DNA of 64,000 nt from Paludibacteraceae bacterium. GTDB taxonomy: Bacteria > Bacteroidota > Bacteroidia > Bacteroidales > Paludibacteraceae. The notes under the pieces are model-generated. The model saw only the letters and a program-made list of their open reading frames with translations. It did not search any database and had not been told where the DNA came from. Location of the stretch: positions 83,005 through 147,004 of the forward strand of contig JAFZKQ010000074.1 of the NCBI GenBank assembly GCA_017553575.1, written 5' to 3'. This document shows, in pieces, positions 34,498 through 43,106 of this stretch. Both the position numbers and the translations under genes were made by a program. Every line of letters begins with the position of its first letter. The stretch's first letter is position 1.

Positions 34498-35250
34498 TTA
34501 ATTTTTACCGAAGAATTTTTTAAACCTCTTTTTCCTACTCCTTTGTTCCCGGTCCTCATATTTGTAGCGGAGGAAGAGCCGTACACACTCCTTTTCATTG
34601 AATCCCCTCTTTTGGGCATAGCGGGTGGCCACACGGGTGAAGAAATTGTCGTTACCGCAGATGCGACGGAAATTGTAGCAACCCTCTTTTAGGGATACGG
34701 GACGGAAAGCCATCCTGTTTATGTCTATCAAGGAGAAGAGGTAATGGCCGTCCACTCGTTTGTAAAGGATGTTTCCAGGTGAATAGTCGATGTGCAGTAC
34801 CTCTTTTTCGTGGAGTTCTGCCGTAAATTCGGCAAAAGCGTCCATCAGTTCTTCCTTGCCTTCGTTGGTTGTGTCCTCGTCCAAGAACTCACGGAGATTT
34901 CCCTCCGTTTCGAATTGCAGGCTGACGAAGTAGGAACGATGGAGCAGTCCTCCCTTGCGTGTTTCGAGATAGGCTATAGGGGTGGGAGTCTCCACGCCGC
35001 GGCGTTGCAGTTCAAAAGCGTAGGAGAAGGCCCGGTAAGCCTTTGACTTCCGAAAGAAAGTATAGGCGATTCGATTGAAGAAGATAGGAATTTTGTAGGA
35101 TTTCACGTTGAGGCTCAAGCCGCTTTCCTCGAAGACCTTGATTTTATTACGTCCATCGTAGATGCACGTTCCATCCTTTTCGAAGCGGTTGGGCAAGGAC
35201 AACACGAAATTCTCCAAGTAATTGTATTCGGGGTTTATCTCCAATCTCAT
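34498..35250 (-). CDS. LPS-core kinase-like protein (InaA/KdkA family)
   Basis: About 250 aa from ATG 35250 (MRLEINPEYNYLENF; an earlier GTG at 35286 adds 12 residues). It has a protein-kinase-like fold: KVFEESGLSLNVKSYK for nucleotide binding, VLHIDYSPGNILYK as catalytic loop (the HxDxxxxN pattern, D about 175) and FSLIDINRM for the metal aspartate. Such proteins phosphorylate heptose or Kdo in LPS core. It stops 6 bp before the GT4 start, so the two form a unit. Confidence 0.85.
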   Translation of the reverse strand: MRLEINPEYNYLENFVLSLPNRFEKDGTCIYDGRNKIKVFEESGLSLNVKSYKIPIFFNRIAYTFFRKSKAYRAFSYAFELQRRGVETPTPIAYLETRKGGLLHRSYFVSLQFETEGNLREFLDEDTTNEGKEELMDAFAEFTAELHEKEVLHIDYSPGNILYKRVDGHYLFSLIDINRMAFRPVSLKEGCYNFRRICGNDNFFTRVATRYAQKRGFNEKECVRLFLRYKYEDREQRSRKKRFKKFFGKN

Positions 35251-35408
35251 GCTTTGTTTTTTTGGAAGTGACGGCAATAATCCCACCGTCTATGCAAAGA
35301 TAATGGATTTCACGATATTCCCCTCTCCGTGTGTGTGACGATTTCAAGACTCTTTTCGATGGTTGCCCGTTAATTAATGGCTACAAATATGTCGAGTAGG
35401 AACCGAAA

Positions 35409-35472
35409 GAATCAAAAAAGCACTGCAAGAGGGAGAATTTTATCAAAAAAAGCACTGTTAGAGGGATTTTTT
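35409..35472 (+). repeat. Left direct repeat of the DUF4143 ATPase cassette
   Basis: About 64 bp containing two copies of ATCAAAAAA(A)GCACTG, followed by CAAGAGGGA or TTAGAGGGA. The whole block recurs at 36678-36740 with only one A deleted and one G-to-T change. Both copies flank the ATPase gene. Confidence 0.9.
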
Positions 35473-35500
35473 GGTATATTTGCAAAAAATAGATATAAAT

Positions 35501-36679
35501 ATGGTTGATATACAGCTACATAACTATATGCTGGCAAGGCTGAGGGTAACTCCAGGCACCTTTCATCGTTATTTATATACGAAGGTGAATTGGGATGCTC
35601 GGCTCGTTGGCATTGTCGGTCCCCGTGGCGTTGGAAAGTCCACTATGCTCCTTCAGCGCATCAAAGAGGAAAATGATGTGGCACATTCACTTTATGTAGA
35701 TGCGGACAATTCTTATTTTACCACTCACAGTTTATATGAACTTGCAGACGAATTTGTGAAGGATGGTGGGCGACATCTATACATCGACGAGATTCACAAA
35801 TATGTTGGTTGGTCCCGCAATTTGAAACAAGTATATGACACGCATCCTGAACTCAAAGTAACTTATACAGGTTCGTCCGTATTGGATATTTTGAAAGGCG
35901 AAGCCGACTTGAGTCGTCGTTCCTTGCTATACCATATTCAGGGTCTGTCGTTTAGGGAATATTTGGAATTGTTTCATGAGATCAAGTCACCGGTCTTTTC
36001 CTTGGAAGATATTTTGGGGCATAAGGTCGAAATTTCCGATTTGCTCCATCCGCTTCCCTATTTCCGTCAGTATCTTGTGTCAGGCTACTATCCTTTTGCT
36101 CTTGAAGGAGATGTTGACATGCGCTTGCAGCAAGTTATTCAGCAGACCGTTGAGCAAGACATTTTGCAGTATATACAAGACATGAAAGCATCCACTGCCC
36201 GCAAGCTACGGCAAATGATTAGTATTATCGCTGGATTGGCACCAGTCAAACCCAATGCGGACAATTTGGCCCGTGAGCTAAGCATCAGCAAAAACAACGT
36301 GTCGGAATATCTCAATCTGTTGGAACGTGCGGGCATGCTCGGTCAGTTACGTGATGACACTGGAGGGTTGCGGGGATTAGGCAAGGTGGAAAAGGTGTAT
36401 GTTGACAATTCCAATCTGATGTATGCGTTGTTGCTTGAAGGTCCTAATATTGGCAACGTTCGCGAAACATTCTTTTATAATCAAATGAGGGTAAACAACC
36501 CTGTGCTCGCATCCAAAGAATCTGATTTTAAAATCGGGGAATATACGTTTGAGGTTGGCGGAATGAAAAAAGGGAAAAAGCAGATCAAGGATGTTCCCAA
36601 TGGCCTTGTAGTGCGGGATGATATCGAATACGGAGCAGGAAATATTCTGCCTTTGTGGCATTTTGGATTGAATTATTGA
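35501..36679 (+). CDS. AAA ATPase of the DUF4143 family
   Basis: About 392 aa. AAA_14-type ATPase: Walker A IVGPRGVGKSTMLLQRI (about residues 39-55), Walker B HLYIDEIHKY, sensor TYTGSSVLDIL, then a winged helix (NADNLARELSISKNNVSEYLNLL) and a C-terminal DUF4143 domain with a PD-(D/E)xK-like core (ASKESDFKIGEYTFEVGG). Translation starts at ATG 35501; an upstream TTG at 35471 is less likely. A TATATTTG element lies at 35475-35482. Exactly bounded by about 63-bp direct repeats, the downstream copy beginning inside the stop codon. Function is unknown; such genes are multi-copy in many Bacteroidales. Confidence 0.85.
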   Translation: MVDIQLHNYMLARLRVTPGTFHRYLYTKVNWDARLVGIVGPRGVGKSTMLLQRIKEENDVAHSLYVDADNSYFTTHSLYELADEFVKDGGRHLYIDEIHKYVGWSRNLKQVYDTHPELKVTYTGSSVLDILKGEADLSRRSLLYHIQGLSFREYLELFHEIKSPVFSLEDILGHKVEISDLLHPLPYFRQYLVSGYYPFALEGDVDMRLQQVIQQTVEQDILQYIQDMKASTARKLRQMISIIAGLAPVKPNADNLARELSISKNNVSEYLNLLERAGMLGQLRDDTGGLRGLGKVEKVYVDNSNLMYALLLEGPNIGNVRETFFYNQMRVNNPVLASKESDFKIGEYTFEVGGMKKGKKQIKDVPNGLVVRDDIEYGAGNILPLWHFGLNY

Positions 36680-36740
36680 ATCAAAAAAGCACTGCAAGAG
36701 GGAGAATTTTATCAAAAAAGCACTGTTAGAGTGATTTTTT
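36678..36740 (+). repeat. Right direct repeat of the DUF4143 ATPase cassette
   Basis: About 63-bp copy of the block at 35409-35472. It starts at the second base of the ATPase stop codon, so the gene and repeat are fused in one unit. Confidence 0.9.
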
Positions 36741-36900
36741 CAAGTTGGTTATTGCCTCGATTTTATTGTCTTAGGGCGGATAACCAACTAAATCTATACT
36801 TTTTGACCCCGATTTAGTTGGCTATCTTTCAAAAAACGGCCTTTTTAAGGCGATAGCCAACTAAATCTATGTTTTTAGGGGCGGATTTGGTTGGGTATCC
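36741..36900. repeat. Array of alternating inverted repeats
   Basis: Units related to GATAGCCAACTAAATC at 36778-36794 (+), 36811-36826 (-), 36852-36867 (+) and 36884-36899 (-, diverged), with a half unit at 36742-36755. The copies at 36811 and 36852 are exact 16-bp reverse complements enclosing a GCCTT-TTT-AAGGC mini-stem, so a large hairpin can form. This resembles a REP/BIME-type element. Confidence 0.7.
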
Positions 36901-37204
36901 TTAGAGGGATTATAAATATTGAATTATTATGTTTGGGCTTCAGCCTCAACCTTTGACTATATTATATGGTTATTTATCATGACATTGCACAAATGAATTA
37001 AGATTGATAATTTTTCCAATACCATATCTGTGGCTACTAGACCTATGTATGATATATTCTTTTCATAAGTTTTGTTATTCACCGATAAATTTTTGAATGC
37101 ACCACCCCTTCGTCCAACACCGTCCTCTTAATTTTATCCATTACAAGATTTTCGCCATCAACAAAAAAAGCGTAATTTTACGAATTCAAAAAACAATTGA
37201 ATCA
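36901..37204. other. Intergenic region before the DUF481 gene
   Basis: About 300 bp, AT-rich, no gene. The frame from 37097 to 37204 is open in front of the DUF481 start but the signal peptide begins only at 37205. No clear promoter pair was found. Confidence 0.4.
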
Positions 37205-37954
37205 ATGAACGCTTTGAAACCATCAAAATTGAAAGGATTTTTATTCTCATTTCTAGTTAGTTGCTTTATTGCATTGCCGTTGTCCGCCCAGAAAAAATGG
37301 AACTATGAGTTCACGTTGGGTTCCTCTCTGAACTCGGGAAATGTGGACAATTTCGACCTGAAAAGCGGTGGCTCCATCGTACGGAACGACAGTCTCGTCT
37401 CTTTCGATACGAACTACAAGTTCGTCTATAGCAAGGAGAGCGGCGAGGAGACGAATAACGGGTTCAATGCGGGCATGAAGTTCGATCTCTACCAGTACGA
37501 CCGTTGGTCGCCTTTTGTCGCATCTGAGTTCCTAACCAACAAATACAAGGGTTATGACTATAAGATCAGTGGATTGACGGGTGTGAAATATAGGATATAT
37601 ACAAAGCATGATACGTGCGACTATTCCATAAGTCTCGCCACCGTTGTTGACCGGGTGGATTATACGCCCAAAGAGGAGAAACTGGACAAATGGAGCTATC
37701 GCATGTCTGTCCGCCCAAAGATAAAGCAACGCTTGGGTAGTTCGGTGATGCTCATCCACCACTCTTTCTATCAACCATTTTTGAAGGATTTCAGCGATTA
37801 CCTAATCTCCACCAAGACAAAGGTGGAATGTAAGGTGAAGACCCATTTCTTCATCGATTTCTGTTTCGAGTATGATTACAGAAGCTTGGTTCCTGCCGAT
37901 GAGTATTCACACCACGATATAGAGACCGAGATTGCTTTGAAATTTAAGTTCTAG
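37205..37954 (+). CDS. DUF481 outer-membrane beta-barrel protein
   Basis: About 249 aa from ATG 37205, where a signal peptide begins (KGFLFSFLVSCFIALPLSA). The mature part is rich in alternating hydrophobic/aromatic residues and ends with FKFKF-like beta strand (EIALKFKF), typical of outer-membrane barrels. Match to DUF481 (salt-induced outer-membrane proteins, YdiY type) is by the sequence NYEFTLGSSLNSGNVDN. The role in the cell is unknown. The gene is convergent with the PL11 lyase; a bidirectional terminator lies between them. Confidence 0.75.
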   Translation: MNALKPSKLKGFLFSFLVSCFIALPLSAQKKWNYEFTLGSSLNSGNVDNFDLKSGGSIVRNDSLVSFDTNYKFVYSKESGEETNNGFNAGMKFDLYQYDRWSPFVASEFLTNKYKGYDYKISGLTGVKYRIYTKHDTCDYSISLATVVDRVDYTPKEEKLDKWSYRMSVRPKIKQRLGSSVMLIHHSFYQPFLKDFSDYLISTKTKVECKVKTHFFIDFCFEYDYRSLVPADEYSHHDIETEIALKFKF

Positions 37955-38002
37955 GCTTGATTACCAAGAATCGGGGCTGTTAAAATTTTGATATACGAAA
38001 AA

Positions 38003-38045
38003 TAGGCTGGCAGATGGCACGTTTTCTACCACTGCTCAGCCTATC
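38003..38045. terminator. Hairpin between the DUF481 and PL11 genes
   Basis: ATAGGCTG (38003-38010) pairs with CAGCCTAT (38038-38045), with an inner GCAG/CTGC pair and one bulge; T-rich on the minus side (ATTTTTCG). Confidence 0.5.
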
Positions 38046-38076
38046 TTCTTAAAAACTTATTAACCTTGTTTTAGGA

Positions 38077-41000
38077 CTACTGGAAAATAACCTTCATCTG
38101 TCTATCAATACCAGAGATTTTGATATTCAAGACATAAATGCCAGGGATGACGGTTATTGGGAGGCGGTTATAGCCTTGTGTCAAGTCAAGCCTGCCGCCA
38201 TAGAGGATGTGTCCATGGAGATCGAGGAGGGTTACTTCAGCATCTGTAATTTCGGAAGCGGAGTAGAGTTCGATTGTCCCGTTCTTGTCCGTCGTCGATG
38301 GAGTAACCGTCCAATCCCAGCCGATGCAATCCCTCCACAGTGTCTCTTCCTTTTCCATCCCCATCAGATAGTAGCAAGCATTTTTGATGATGCTCAATCC
38401 GTCGTTGGTGATGTTGGCATACGAACTGCTGTTCAGTCCTATTTGGACAAACTTATCCACGATAGTTGTGCCATTCACGCTTGCCCCTTTCTCTATTTCC
38501 AATATGCTTACCTGACTCTCTTCGCCCTTGGCTGTCGCGATAGGGACGATTGAACCGGTTGCACCGATGAAATCGGACGGATTCATGTAGGTGATGGCCT
38601 TCGTATCCACGGCGCTCACTACCTGGATGTCGTTCCCGTTGACGAATGTCACCTCCTTGAACATTGGATGGCTTTTCATCGCCTCGCTCACGGTGAGGGT
38701 CGTTGCCGTAGTGTTGTCTCCATATCCTTTTTGTGCCCACCCCCATGCGCCGTCGGCTGTCTTGTAGGCGTGTACTTTCATGTTGAGCATAGGCTTGTCT
38801 ATGCCCTTCAAACTGGCTATTATAGGGGCGGTTGAGGCTGTTATTTCGCAGATCAGAACCATGTCAAAGAGGCTATAATCGGCATCTGTATTGTCTGCGT
38901 TTATCTTCCTCACATAAAGGTTGTCCAATCCTTCGAGCATTGGAAGAATCTTGTCATTCATAAACTCTATGCTGGTTGTGTCTGTCACATAGGCAATGCG
39001 TTTGAGCGAACTGTCTATTAGTTTTATGGAGACAGTATAGGAGACTTCGCCTTCTCCGCCTCGCGTTTTCACGGTGAATGAACCGTTTTCAGTCGGTGTA
39101 CCAGATATAATCAGATCGTAGCCCTCCTCTTTTGCCATCAAACCGTTGGGTAGGTTGGAGACCTCCACGCCGGTTGCTGTTCCGCCGAAAGTGAATTGGA
39201 TGGGCTGAAGAGCTTCGTTGGGCATGAGTTCTTGGCTGAGCGAGCCATTGAATCTGAGGGTAGGTATTTCCGGAAGAATTACCACATGTCCTGGTGTGTA
39301 GATGTCGGGTTGGGCAATATTCTCTACCCCATCTCCGATATAGAAACCCAAGTGGGGTGGTTGATTGTAGGCTGTGTTTTGCCATGCCACACCGCAACGA
39401 TAGACTGGGTCGTGCATCAAGGTGAAGAGCCGGTAATTAGACTCGATAGTGGTGGTATAGATGTAGATCTTGTCACCATCATGGAAGATTACCTCCTCGC
39501 GCCAGTCGCCCAAGATGTCTGCAGAGAGACATGGATTGTTCTTTGTTCCGTTACAAGCGTTTCCTTTGAAAGTGATAAGGCGGTTCGTGCCGTTTCCATT
39601 CCATTTGTCGCAACTAGTTCCGTCGAGCAATTCGTCCTGCAAGTCGCCGTCCCAATAGATACGGAAGTTCACACTGGGTTTGTTGGTGGAAATGCTATTT
39701 CCTTTGCAGTCGAACACGCTGCCATCCGAATTGCTCCACATCTCGAATCCCCGGTGTTTAGCATCAATATCGGCCGCTATGCCTCTACCATTGTCCGTAC
39801 CAGTCTTCTTGCCGAAGAGAACCTTTCCTGTCTTTAGGTCTCTCAGTTCATAGCCGTAAGCAGAACCCTTGTCTTCATGTACGAACCAACCCTCCAAGCC
39901 TGCATGGTCGGGGTCTAGGTCTGATACGTGCATGGCGTCACCATGGCCATATCCGGTTCTGTACATTATTTTCCCATCATCGTCGATGGAAGCCGATCCA
40001 TAGATGATTTCATCCTTTCCATCCCCATCTACGTCGGCTACGGAAAGATTATGGTTTCCCTCTCCGTAGGCACCTTGTCCGCTCGTGGCGGAATTATGGT
40101 ACCATCTCTGGACTAGTTTCTTATCTATGAAATCGTATGCCACGAGCGTAGATCTCGTATAGTAGCCACGACACATCACGATGCTGGGATGTTCTCCATC
40201 CAGATAGGCTGTGCAAGCCAAGAAGCGGTCCACACGGTTGCCATACTTATCTCCCCAATCAGCGACTTTGCCTCGACCAGGAGTGTAGGCGATAGTATTG
40301 ATTTCGGCTCCCGTCGCTCCCTCGAAGATGGTAAGGTATTCAGGTCCGTCAAGGACATACCCATCGCCATTTCTGTAATCTGCATTCGGGTTGTCGCCTC
40401 CCATGATGACGTTTTTGCCTTGGCCGTCTTTCGTGCTTGGGGCAGTTTTGCATACCATCTCGCATTTGCCATCGCCATCGTAGTCATAGACTTGGAATTG
40501 TGTGTAGTGGGCTCCCGAACGGATGTTTTTCCCTAGATCTATTCTCCAAAGGAAGGAGCCATCGAGCCGATAGCAATCGATGAGCGTATTGTCTGTGATG
40601 CCGCTTTGAGAGTTGTCCTTTGCGTTGAGAGGATTCCATTTGACGAAGAGTTCGTATTGACCGTCACCGTCCACATCGCCCACGCTCATGTCGTTTGCTT
40701 CATAGTTGCTATTAGGACGTTTCAGTGTCAATGTCTTGTATTGTTCTCCCCACGGCGTTACGGCGGTTGAGGCTTCTATTTCCTTTCCGCCAACCACTGT
40801 CTTGACCACATACTTTGAGTTGGAGTCTCCTTGCGAATCCACATAGTTGGTTCGGGTGGTGATAGGGGAGTCATTTATTTTTGTGCCATCCCGATAGATA
40901 TTGAACCCTGCGGATTTGTCGTCTGTCCCTAAAAAGCGCCAGCTGAGGTAAATCCCGTTGTTCACCTTGACGGCCACGACGCCACGGTCGAGATACTCCA

Positions 41001-41091
41001 TCTGTTTACTCCCAGCCCATGTCCCGGCAGGACAAAGGAAGAGAATCATCAATAGGTACTTTATGGGGGAGATAATATTTTGCATTCTCAT
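38077..41091 (-). CDS. Rhamnogalacturonan lyase (PL11) with a T9SS-type sorting tail
   Basis: 1004 aa. Signal peptide (MILFLCPAGTWA), then a PL11-type eight-bladed propeller over about 30-600: GVVAVKVNNGIYLSWRFLG, repeated calcium-binding DGDG loops (VGDVDGDGQYELFVKW, YDYDGDGKCEMVCK, VADVDGDGKDEIIYG), and ADILGDWREEVIFHDG. It cleaves the rhamnogalacturonan-I backbone of pectin by beta-elimination. About 600-680 is a putative Ig-like domain, about 690-910 a ThuA/glutaminase-like alpha/beta domain, and the last 85 residues (LLDLHGHILYGG ... GIYVLNIKISG) resemble a type IX secretion sorting domain. Starch/pectin use; no susCD in view. Confidence 0.88.
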   Translation of the reverse strand: MRMQNIISPIKYLLMILFLCPAGTWAGSKQMEYLDRGVVAVKVNNGIYLSWRFLGTDDKSAGFNIYRDGTKINDSPITTRTNYVDSQGDSNSKYVVKTVVGGKEIEASTAVTPWGEQYKTLTLKRPNSNYEANDMSVGDVDGDGQYELFVKWNPLNAKDNSQSGITDNTLIDCYRLDGSFLWRIDLGKNIRSGAHYTQFQVYDYDGDGKCEMVCKTAPSTKDGQGKNVIMGGDNPNADYRNGDGYVLDGPEYLTIFEGATGAEINTIAYTPGRGKVADWGDKYGNRVDRFLACTAYLDGEHPSIVMCRGYYTRSTLVAYDFIDKKLVQRWYHNSATSGQGAYGEGNHNLSVADVDGDGKDEIIYGSASIDDDGKIMYRTGYGHGDAMHVSDLDPDHAGLEGWFVHEDKGSAYGYELRDLKTGKVLFGKKTGTDNGRGIAADIDAKHRGFEMWSNSDGSVFDCKGNSISTNKPSVNFRIYWDGDLQDELLDGTSCDKWNGNGTNRLITFKGNACNGTKNNPCLSADILGDWREEVIFHDGDKIYIYTTTIESNYRLFTLMHDPVYRCGVAWQNTAYNQPPHLGFYIGDGVENIAQPDIYTPGHVVILPEIPTLRFNGSLSQELMPNEALQPIQFTFGGTATGVEVSNLPNGLMAKEEGYDLIISGTPTENGSFTVKTRGGEGEVSYTVSIKLIDSSLKRIAYVTDTTSIEFMNDKILPMLEGLDNLYVRKINADNTDADYSLFDMVLICEITASTAPIIASLKGIDKPMLNMKVHAYKTADGAWGWAQKGYGDNTTATTLTVSEAMKSHPMFKEVTFVNGNDIQVVSAVDTKAITYMNPSDFIGATGSIVPIATAKGEESQVSILEIEKGASVNGTTIVDKFVQIGLNSSSYANITNDGLSIIKNACYYLMGMEKEETLWRDCIGWDWTVTPSTTDKNGTIELYSASEITDAEVTLLDLHGHILYGGRLDLTQGYNRLPITVIPGIYVLNIKISGIDRQMKVIFQ

Positions 41092-41373
41092 GTCTCATTA
41101 AATTTACGGTTGACTAATTATGATGTACTTAACCCTTATTGTAGGATTCGATTGCAAATATACCACAGAGGTTTATAGGGGATATGGAAAATTAACTCAT
41201 AAACATGGAAAAAGATGACAAAGCCCCCTATTTTAGAGTACGCACCCAAACAAGTAGCAAACGCCATATCCTCATTTATTAGGACTACCCCCAAAACCTT
41301 ATGTTTATTTGAGTTCATATCAGAATCTTTTGTTTATTTTTGAAACTTGTGTTAACAAGAATATTCACATATA

Positions 41374-41952
41374 ATGCATCCTTTACGAATAGCAATCATA
41401 GATCATAATATTTTGATGTGCATTGGCTTACAGCAATTGCTCAGCGATTTGATTCCCATGGCTGACATTGTTGTTTTCAATTCTATGGAAGAGATGAGGA
41501 AGGAGAATGATACTGAGTTTGTGCATTTCTTTGTGTCATCCCGTATCTATTTAACACATTCACAATTCTTTCGCGAAAGGCAACGGAAAACGATTGTATT
41601 AGTCAATGGGGCTATGAACATCAACGATGTATATACGTTAAATGTGTGTCAAAGCGAAAAGTCTCTGGTCCACGATATTATTGAGTTGCATCGGAGAGGG
41701 AAACACGATTCGACGTTGACGTTGGCTCCACAGTCAAATCAAGAGACTATTTTTTCACCAAGGGAGACGGAGGTGGCTGTTTTGTTGTGCAAGGGTTATA
41801 TCAACAAAGAGATAGCAGACTTGTTGGATGTGGGAGTGACAACAGTCATCACCCATAGGAAAAATATCATGGGAAAACTACATGCCCGTTCATTGGCGGA
41901 TGTCATCATCTACTGTGTGGTGAACGGAATCGTCAATATCGAGGACTTATAA
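41374..41952 (+). CDS. LuxR-type transcriptional regulator with a degenerate receiver
   Basis: 192 aa. The N-terminal 120 residues resemble a response-regulator receiver (LRIAIIDHNILMCIGLQQLL) but the usual phosphoacceptor aspartate is not evident: the expected strand reads VHFFVSSRIY. The C-terminal LuxR/GerE HTH is clear: FSPRETEVAVLLCKGYINKE, then EIADLLDVGVTTVITHRKNI. It lies 118 bp upstream of hemE in the same direction, so it may regulate the tetrapyrrole operon or be co-transcribed with it; either is inference. Confidence 0.8.
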   Translation: MHPLRIAIIDHNILMCIGLQQLLSDLIPMADIVVFNSMEEMRKENDTEFVHFFVSSRIYLTHSQFFRERQRKTIVLVNGAMNINDVYTLNVCQSEKSLVHDIIELHRRGKHDSTLTLAPQSNQETIFSPRETEVAVLLCKGYINKEIADLLDVGVTTVITHRKNIMGKLHARSLADVIIYCVVNGIVNIEDL

Positions 41953-42018
41953 ATCATCCTTTAAAATGAGGATGTCCAATCCTAAAAAGTGAGGATAACG
42001 CATCTTGTGGCATCATCG

Positions 42019-42026
42019 TAATTTTG
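42019..42026 (+). promoter_or_regulatory. Candidate -7 element for the heme operon
   Basis: TAATTTTG 45 bp before hemE fits TAnnTTTG, but no -33 box at a proper distance was seen. Tentative. Confidence 0.35.
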
Positions 42027-42070
42027 CGTGTGAGTAGAGTCTTTATGAGGTTTTCACGCGAAGTTAGGGT

Positions 42071-43099
42071 ATGTATAAATCGTTATTTACGGATGTATTA
42101 AAAGGGAAAGAGGGGAGTAGGCCTCCCGTTTGGTACATGAGGCAAGCGGGTAGAGTCCTGCCTGATTATCGGAAACTGCGGGAGAGACATTCCTTTCAGG
42201 AGATGATGGAGCAACCGGAGTTGGCTGCTGACGTGACCCTTATGCCTGTGGCTGTTTTGGGTGTCGATGCCTCCATCCTATTTAACGATATTTTGTCAAT
42301 CCCTGTCTCTATGGGCATGGAACTGGTGTGGACAGACCATGGCCCTCAATTTCTGAAACCCCTTTGTCATGAAGATGACATACACCACCTATTTCACCCT
42401 GATTTGAGCAAGCTGAATCATGTCTATGAGACATTGGATATAGTAAAAAAGAGAGGAAATGCTCCGACCATAGGTTTTTGCGGTGCTCCTCTCACGACGC
42501 TGTGTTATATGTTGCAGGGGACAAGTGCCAAGCATGATTTTCCTGATGCCAAAAAGTTCTTTTATGCTCGTCCACAGGAGACGTGCTATCTCATTGATAT
42601 GCTGACGGATATTTGCATAGAGTATGCACTCAAGCAGATAGAGCACGGCATTGATGCGTTTCAACTGTTTGACACCCATGCAGGCATCGTTCCTTTGGAA
42701 TTGTATGAGGCCTCTTTTCTTCCCGCAGTGAAAAAGATAGCTGCTGCTGTCAGATCCCATAATGTACCCTTCATTTATTTCCCTAAAGGGATAGGTCCGG
42801 GGTTATCGCTAATGACGCCAGAGGTATGTGATTTTGTAAGTATTGATTGGCAAACTTCGTTGTCCAGGGCACGGGAGATGGTTCATCAAGACGTTGGTTT
42901 ACAAGGGAATATCGATCCTTTCCTCTTGTTTTCCTCCAAAGAGAAAATAGAAAGTACTATGCGGAAAGATTATGTGCCTTTCTTTCAAAACCATAACAAA
43001 TGGATTGTCAACTTGGGCCATGGCGTAATGGCGGACACTCCTATTGAAAACTTGCTTTTTTTGACTGAATGGATAAAAGACGAAACAAATTGGTGGTGA
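42071..43099 (+). CDS. hemE: Uroporphyrinogen decarboxylase
   Basis: 342 aa. Removes four carboxyl groups from uroporphyrinogen III to give coproporphyrinogen III. Signature near the N-terminus PPVWYMRQAGRVLPDYRKLR (about 19-38), and the later GFCGAPLTTLCYM and FDTHAG. First structural gene of the operon, 7 bp before hemC/D. Its own product enters HemN and then HemY. Confidence 0.95.
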   Translation: MYKSLFTDVLKGKEGSRPPVWYMRQAGRVLPDYRKLRERHSFQEMMEQPELAADVTLMPVAVLGVDASILFNDILSIPVSMGMELVWTDHGPQFLKPLCHEDDIHHLFHPDLSKLNHVYETLDIVKKRGNAPTIGFCGAPLTTLCYMLQGTSAKHDFPDAKKFFYARPQETCYLIDMLTDICIEYALKQIEHGIDAFQLFDTHAGIVPLELYEASFLPAVKKIAAAVRSHNVPFIYFPKGIGPGLSLMTPEVCDFVSIDWQTSLSRAREMVHQDVGLQGNIDPFLLFSSKEKIESTMRKDYVPFFQNHNKWIVNLGHGVMADTPIENLLFLTEWIKDETNWW

Positions 43100-43106
43100 G
43101 AAAGTT

